NCBI RefSeq assembly: GCF_013282665.1
Contig: NZ_CP054041.1
Coordinates: 878,501 to 942,500, forward strand
DNA from: Listeria monocytogenes
GTDB taxonomy: Bacteria > Bacillota > Bacilli > Lactobacillales > Listeriaceae
DNA: 64,000 bases
Reading direction: 5' to 3'
Positions 58,428-64,000 of the stretch are shown here, piece by piece. Under the pieces are notes generated by a model. It was given only the letters and a program-made list of their open reading frames with translations. It ran no database searches and had not been told where the DNA came from. A program made the translations under genes and the position numbers. Each line of letters starts with the position of its first letter. The first letter of the stretch is position 1.

Positions 58428-58835
58428 TTAAACTAATTCAATAATAACCATTGGTGCGCCGTCACCGCGACGTGGACCTTTTTTCAAGATACGAGTGTAA
58501 CCACCTTGACGTTCCGCGTAACGTGGAGCAACATCATCAAATAGTTTTTGTAGAGCGTATACAGGACGGTTTTTCTTCACAGTAGAACCATCTTTACCTT
58601 TAGCATCTACTTGTACTACTTCTACAACTTCATGACGGATGAAAGCAGCTGCTTGACGACGAGCGTGCAAGTCTCCTTTTTTCCCAGAAGTGATTAGTTT
58701 TTCAACAACTTTACGAATCTCTTTAGCGCGAGCTTCTGTTGTTTCAATACGTTCAAATACGATTAAATCCGTTGCAAGATCACGTAGTAATGCTTTACGT
58801 TGTGAGCTTGTACGACCTAATTTTCTGTAACCCAT
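58428..58835 (-). CDS. rplQ: 50S ribosomal protein L17
   Basis: A 135-residue L17 ([37 protein letters not shown]). Last gene of the alpha operon, 16 bp after rpoA. Confidence 0.98.
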   Translation of the reverse strand: MGYRKLGRTSSQRKALLRDLATDLIVFERIETTEARAKEIRKVVEKLITSGKKGDLHARRQAAAFIRHEVVEVVQVDAKGKDGSTVKKNRPVYALQKLFDDVAPRYAERQGGYTRILKKGPRRGDGAPMVIIELV

Positions 58836-58851
58836 GGAATTGCCTCCTTTA

Positions 58852-59796
58852 TCAGTTTTCGTTTCTTAGAGATAAGCCAAGGTCAGCCAGTTTTACTTTA
58901 ACTTCCTCAAGCGATTTACGGCCCAAGTTACGGACTTTCATCATATCGTCTTCGGATTTGTCAGCAAGTTCCTGTACTGTATTGATTCCAGCGCGTTTCA
59001 AACAATTATATGAACGAACAGACAAGTCTAATTCTTCAATAGTCATTTCAAGCACTTTCTCTTTATGGCTTTCTTCTTTTTCAATCATAATTTCAGCTTT
59101 TTGTGCTTCATCTGTTAAGTTAACGAAGATACTTAAATGCTCAGAAAGAATTTTAGCTCCAAGTGAAACTGCTTCTTCTGGGCTGATACTTCCGTCAGTT
59201 AACACATCAAACGTAAGCTTATCATAATTAGTTGATTGTCCAACACGTGTATTTTCCACTTGATAGTTCACACGGATAACCGGTGAAAAGATTGAATCGA
59301 CTGGAAGTACACCGATTGGCATATTTTCGCGTTTATTTTGATCAGCAGGTGTGTAACCACGACCACGAGTCGCATTTAAACGCACATGAAATTTAGCATT
59401 ATCACTTAATGTAGCAATGTGTAAGTCGGGATTTAAAATCTCAACGTCACTGTCATAATTAATGTCAGCTGCAGTTACTACACCTGGACCTTGCATATCG
59501 ATTTCTAATGTTTTTTCTTCATCAGAATAGATTTTTAGCGCAAGTTTTTTGATATTTAAAATCATGGTTGTTACATCTTCTACTACACCTTCAATTACAG
59601 AAAACTCATGTAAAGCTCCATCAATTTGGATAGAGGTTACTGCTGCACCTGGAAGAGAAGATAATAGAATACGACGTAAGGAGTTACCCAAAGTTGTACC
59701 ATATCCACGCTCAAGTGGCTCTACAACAAACTTTCCATACTTGGCATCATCGCTGATCTCAATCGTCTCGATTTTTGGCTTTTCAATTTCGATCAT
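58852..59796 (-). CDS. rpoA: RNA polymerase alpha subunit
   Basis: A 314-residue alpha subunit: N-terminal dimerisation domain ([20 protein letters not shown]), linker, and C-terminal domain with two helix-hairpin-helix elements ([36 protein letters not shown]) that contact UP elements and activators. Between rpsK and rplQ, as in all Firmicutes. Confidence 0.99.
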   Translation of the reverse strand: MIEIEKPKIETIEISDDAKYGKFVVEPLERGYGTTLGNSLRRILLSSLPGAAVTSIQIDGALHEFSVIEGVVEDVTTMILNIKKLALKIYSDEEKTLEIDMQGPGVVTAADINYDSDVEILNPDLHIATLSDNAKFHVRLNATRGRGYTPADQNKRENMPIGVLPVDSIFSPVIRVNYQVENTRVGQSTNYDKLTFDVLTDGSISPEEAVSLGAKILSEHLSIFVNLTDEAQKAEIMIEKEESHKEKVLEMTIEELDLSVRSYNCLKRAGINTVQELADKSEDDMMKVRNLGRKSLEEVKVKLADLGLSLRNEN

Positions 59797-59905
59797 TCAA
59801 ATTTACCCTCCTTCAAAACGTCTAGAATATCAGTCTTTATGTCAAACTCTCTGCCTTGATAGTTAAGACAGTAAAAATCTACTATTGGCAAAAGAAAACG
59901 ACCAC

Positions 59906-60295
<390 letters not shown>

Positions 60296-60317
60296 TCACT
60301 AACTACCTCCTTTACTA

Positions 60318-60683
60318 TTATTTCTTTTTGCCTGCTACTGTTTTGGACGGGCCTTTACGAGTACGGGCATTATTTTTTGTATTTTGTCCGCGAACTGGAA
60401 GTCCACGACGGTGACGCATGCCACGGTAAGAACCGATTTCGATTAGACGTTTAATGTTTAAGTTTACTTCACGACGAAGGTCACCTTCAACTTTAATACG
60501 GTCTAAGATTTCACGGATTTTACCAAGCTCTTCTTCAGTTAAATCACGAGTACGAGTATCTTCAGAAACGCCAGCTTCAGCAAGAACTTCTTTAGCTGTT
60601 TGTTTACCGATACCATAAATGTAAGTCAGGGAAATAACAATACGTTTTTCACGTGGAACGTCCACACCTGCAATACGTGCCAT
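60318..60683 (-). CDS. rpsM: 30S ribosomal protein S13
   Basis: A 121-residue S13 ([38 protein letters not shown]-terminal basic tail). In the head of the 30S subunit. 18 bp after rpmJ. Confidence 0.98.
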
Positions 60684-60701
60684 TTACTTAAGCACCTCCT
60701 C

Positions 60702-60833
<132 letters not shown>

Positions 60834-60918
60834 TTATTAGAGAAAATGTCTCTATAAACCGATAATTTCTAAGCTGGTTAAACCAGACCGGTATATAAAT
60901 TCAATTTCGGAGTGCAAA

Positions 60919-61137
60919 TTATTTAAAACGATAAGTAATTCTTCCGCGTGTCAGGTCGTATGGAGAAAGCTCTACTGTCACTTTATCTCCAGGTAAAATA
61001 CGAATGTAGTGCATGCGGATTTTACCAGAAACAGTTGCCAGTACTTTATGACCATTTTCGAGTTCAACATTGAACATCGCGTTTGGTAGAGTTTCTTGTA
61101 CTACGCCTTCTACTTCAATAACATCTTCCTTTGCCAT
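60919..61137 (-). CDS. infA: Translation initiation factor IF-1
   Basis: A 72-residue S1/OB-fold protein ([20 protein letters not shown]; ending [12 protein letters not shown]). Binds the A site during initiation. Start follows AGGAGGTAGC. In many Firmicutes map and a KOW-domain gene lie between adk and infA; both are absent here. Confidence 0.98.
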   Translation of the reverse strand: MAKEDVIEVEGVVQETLPNAMFNVELENGHKVLATVSGKIRMHYIRILPGDKVTVELSPYDLTRGRITYRFK

Positions 61138-61523
61138 ATGTTTGCTACCTCCTTCTTGTATTCTTGGATTTGTTCCTGATGCAGGCCTAATCCTTTCAGT
61201 GTAACTATTTCTCTTACATGAAAAAAACGTAAAACATGCAAAAATGGATGCACTTCATTAAAAGGCAACACATTTCGCCAGCTTTTCAGACAACCTGTAA
61301 AAGTGAAATCCGTAAAAACCAGAAGAACTGTCACTCGCAAAAGCATTGCGGCTGAACAGATCAAGGTAGAACATATACGTCATTCGGATGATCTTCAAAC
61401 GGTTCTCTCGTTCATCATGATTTGCTTAGATGCCTTTAATTCCACTGCCAATTATCCATTATACTACAAACTAATCTAATTTGCACGTATTGATTTTGGC
61501 AGTGATTCAGCACAGCTTACTCC
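61138..61523 (-). promoter_or_regulatory. adk-infA intergenic: promoter and long 5' leader of the infA operon
   Basis: Minus-strand -10 TATAAT at 61463-61458 would give a leader of about 310 nt before infA. A 9-bp perfect inverted repeat (61443-61451 and 61496-61504; CACTGCCAA / TTGGCAGTG) flanks the promoter. I see no supported gene; an 84-codon frame overlapping the infA start lacks a start signal and natural composition. Confidence 0.5.
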
Positions 61524-62183
<660 letters not shown>

Positions 62184-62230
62184 TTATTACGCGCTAGCTC
62201 CTGCTAGGAATTCCTAACAAGAACTGCGTG

Positions 62231-63526
62231 TTATTTGATAAATCCCCGATAGTTCCTTTTTACAAGTTGTCCTTCGAGTTGTTTCGTAGTATCTAATGCT
62301 ACCCCGATAACAATTAGTAGGCTTGTACCACCAACGGCAAGTGACTGCGGTAAACTAAACACAGTAGTACCGATAGTTGGAAGTATAGCAACCGCTGAAA
62401 GGAAAATTGCACCAACAAATGTTAGACGGTAAAGTACCGATGTAAGATAAGCTTGTGTTTCCCGACCAGGACGTTTACTAGGAATATACCCACCTTGCTT
62501 TTTCAAGTTGTCTGCAACTTTCTCAGGGTTCACTTGAATGAAAGCATAGAAATAAGTGAAAGCAACAATTAGTGCAACATATAAAATCATACCAATTGGT
62601 TTTGTGTAATCAAACACGTCTTTCAATACTTTTACAACATCGTTACTTTGATCAAAGAAAGTAAGGATAGTTTGTGGTGTAATAATAAATGCACTTGCAA
62701 AGATAACTGGGATAACTCCGGCAGAGTTAAGTTTTAACGGCAAGTGCGTTGCTTGCGCGCCCGATTGTTTTGCTCCTGCTACACGTTTAGAGTATTGAAT
62801 TGGAATTTTACGTAGTGCTTGTTGGAAGAAGATTACAGCTACAACAATAGCTAAAATCGCAACCCCTACACCAACTAATGTCAGAACGTGTAGGAAAAGT
62901 TGATCACCAGCGTTTTCAATTTGCGATACATATAATTGACGTACTCCATCAGGAATACGAGCAACGATACCTGCAAAGATAATGATGGAAACACCATTAC
63001 CAACACCTTTAACAGTGATCTGCTCACCTAGCCACATTAAGAACATTGTACCGGTAGTCAATACAATAGCGATAATTGCATATCTACCAATGGAAGGTTC
63101 AATTACTAGACCAGCTGCAGACATGCGGTTAAATCCGTATGCCATACCGAAAGCTTCAATCAAACCAAGTCCGATTGTCATGTATCTAGTAAGTTGATTG
63201 AGTTTTTTACGACCCATTTCCCCTTGCTTAGACCACTCAGTCAATTTAGGAACAACGTCCATTTGAAGTAACTGAACAATAATGGAAGATGTAATGTAAG
63301 GCATTACACCCATGGCAAAAATTGAGAAGTTTTTTAAAGCCCCACCATTAAATGTATTTAAGAACCCCAAAATACCGCCATCCATACTAGATTGTAAAGC
63401 TGCTGCGTTAACTCCCGGTACTGGCACGAATGTACCAATACGGAAAATAACTAGCATTGCTAATGTGAATAGTATTTTTTTACGGATGTCTGCTACTTTG
63501 AAGAAGTTAACTAACGTTTGAAACAT
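62231..63526 (-). CDS. secY: Sec translocase channel subunit SecY
   Basis: A 431-residue protein with ten transmembrane helices; the protein-conducting channel with SecE and SecG. Landmarks: plug region after helix 1 (GTFVPVPGVNA), MGVMPYITSSIIVQLLQM, cytoplasmic loops with GQQxT-like and PGRETQAYL. The ATG overlaps the rplO stop (TAATG). Confidence 0.98.
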   Translation of the reverse strand: MFQTLVNFFKVADIRKKILFTLAMLVIFRIGTFVPVPGVNAAALQSSMDGGILGFLNTFNGGALKNFSIFAMGVMPYITSSIIVQLLQMDVVPKLTEWSKQGEMGRKKLNQLTRYMTIGLGLIEAFGMAYGFNRMSAAGLVIEPSIGRYAIIAIVLTTGTMFLMWLGEQITVKGVGNGVSIIIFAGIVARIPDGVRQLYVSQIENAGDQLFLHVLTLVGVGVAILAIVVAVIFFQQALRKIPIQYSKRVAGAKQSGAQATHLPLKLNSAGVIPVIFASAFIITPQTILTFFDQSNDVVKVLKDVFDYTKPIGMILYVALIVAFTYFYAFIQVNPEKVADNLKKQGGYIPSKRPGRETQAYLTSVLYRLTFVGAIFLSAVAILPTIGTTVFSLPQSLAVGGTSLLIVIGVALDTTKQLEGQLVKRNYRGFIK

Positions 63527-63966
63527 TAGATCACCTCAGTTTTTCCGCCAGCTGCTTCAATTGCTTCTTTGGCAGCTGCAGAGAATTTGTTCGCTTTCAC
63601 AGTAAGTTTTTTCTCGATATTTCCATTAGATAAAATCTTGATTCCGGATTTTTCGTTACGAATAATTCCAGTTTCAACTAAAAGTTCTGGCGTTACTTCT
63701 GTACCATCTTCAAAGCGGTTTAAAACATCTAAGTTCACGATAGCAAATTCTTTACGGTTGATATTTGTGAATCCACGTTTTGGAATACGACGGAAAAGTG
63801 GAAGTTGTCCACCTTCAAAACCTAAACGTACGCCACCACCAGAACGAGCTTTTTGTCCTTTATGACCGCGTCCTGAAGTTTTGCCGTTACCAGAGCCTGT
63901 TCCACGACCAACACGATTACGTTCTTTACGAGAACCTTCTGAAGGCTTAAGTTCATGTAGTTTCAT
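63526..63966 (-). CDS. rplO: 50S ribosomal protein L15
   Basis: A 146-residue L15 ([39 protein letters not shown]). ATG at 63966 after GGAGGTGC; the in-frame extension to 63975 runs through that ribosome-binding site. Upstream gene (presumably rpmD) is beyond the window. Confidence 0.97.
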   Translation of the reverse strand: MKLHELKPSEGSRKERNRVGRGTGSGNGKTSGRGHKGQKARSGGGVRLGFEGGQLPLFRRIPKRGFTNINRKEFAIVNLDVLNRFEDGTEVTPELLVETGIIRNEKSGIKILSNGNIEKKLTVKANKFSAAAKEAIEAAGGKTEVI

Positions 63967-64000
63967 GTCAAGCACCTCCTCCTATTTAACAAATTCTATC

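Noticed and set aside
61110..61364. 84-codon frame between adk and infA
   Set aside because: It overlaps the infA start in another frame, has no ribosome-binding site and no recognisable domain.

Overview
The window reads as a chromosomal segment of Listeria, most likely L. monocytogenes or a very close relative. Reasons: moderate-to-low G+C; GW-module surface autolysins (an Ami-type amidase and a glucosaminidase); the gene order ami-pyrG-rpoE-argS, then fdh, an rrn operon, mrp, rpsI-rplM-truA-ecf, and the alpha ribosomal operon up to secY/rplO; and a type II-A cas9 close to the L. innocua protein as I remember it. Nearly all genes lie on the minus strand. The order matches my memory of the lmo2558-lmo2613 region of strain EGD-e, but I could not check this. 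Species and serotype are inferences; a six-GW Ami is reported for serotype 4b.

Layout. 1-1.65 kb: 3' part of an Ami-like amidase with three 495-bp GW repeat units. 1.7-7.7 kb: pyrG with a CTP-sensing attenuator leader, rpoE, a 50-residue membrane protein, argS, a DUF1934 protein, an M50 membrane protease and a tautomerase. 7.7-13 kb: HD phosphohydrolase, lipL, a 30-residue peptide gene with its own promoter, small membrane and YxeA-like proteins, and an OppA-type lipoprotein. 12.7-15.5 kb: a four-gene operon (DUF1648 protein, nicotinamidase, DHFR-like, quinone oxidoreductase). 15.6-21.3 kb: zinc efflux protein with a palindromic operator, HAD phosphatase, lipoprotein hydrolase, monooxygenase-fold protein and a leucine-rich surface protein with an odd sorting motif. 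21.7-25.6 kb: heme-detoxification module hssR-hssS-hrtB-hrtA in tandem. 25.7-30 kb: formate dehydrogenase module (fdhA, DUF1641, fdhD) with a cre site. 30.2-31.3 kb: a T-box riboswitch controlling a SAM-hydrolase-family gene that is broken by an in-frame TGA. 31.4-33.9 kb: a TetR-regulated MFS exporter. 34-39.6 kb: a complete rrn operon with tRNA-Ile, tRNA-Ala, tRNA-Asn and tRNA-Thr.

39.6-51 kb: mrp, a GW glucosaminidase, a small lipoprotein, and a complete type II-A CRISPR-Cas locus. The locus has cas9, cas1, cas2 and csn2 in one tightly packed minus-strand operon, an array of 22 repeats and 21 unique spacers downstream, and a divergent tracrRNA upstream of cas9. The leader carries a 14-base boxA-like motif identical to one in the rrn operon of this same window. 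A truncated reading frame abuts the trailer end of the array. 51-64 kb: rpsI-rplM with an L13-type leader, truA, the ECF transporter module, an MgtC protein, an amidase, an AlkZ-like winged-helix protein, and rplQ-rpoA-rpsK-rpsM-rpmJ-infA-adk-secY-rplO.

The CRISPR-Cas locus belongs to a known family. The points most worth following are the boxA in its leader, the overlapping tracrRNA/cas9 control region, the T-box over a dead SAM hydrolase, the Cys-Gln active site of the formate dehydrogenase, and the two unlisted small proteins.
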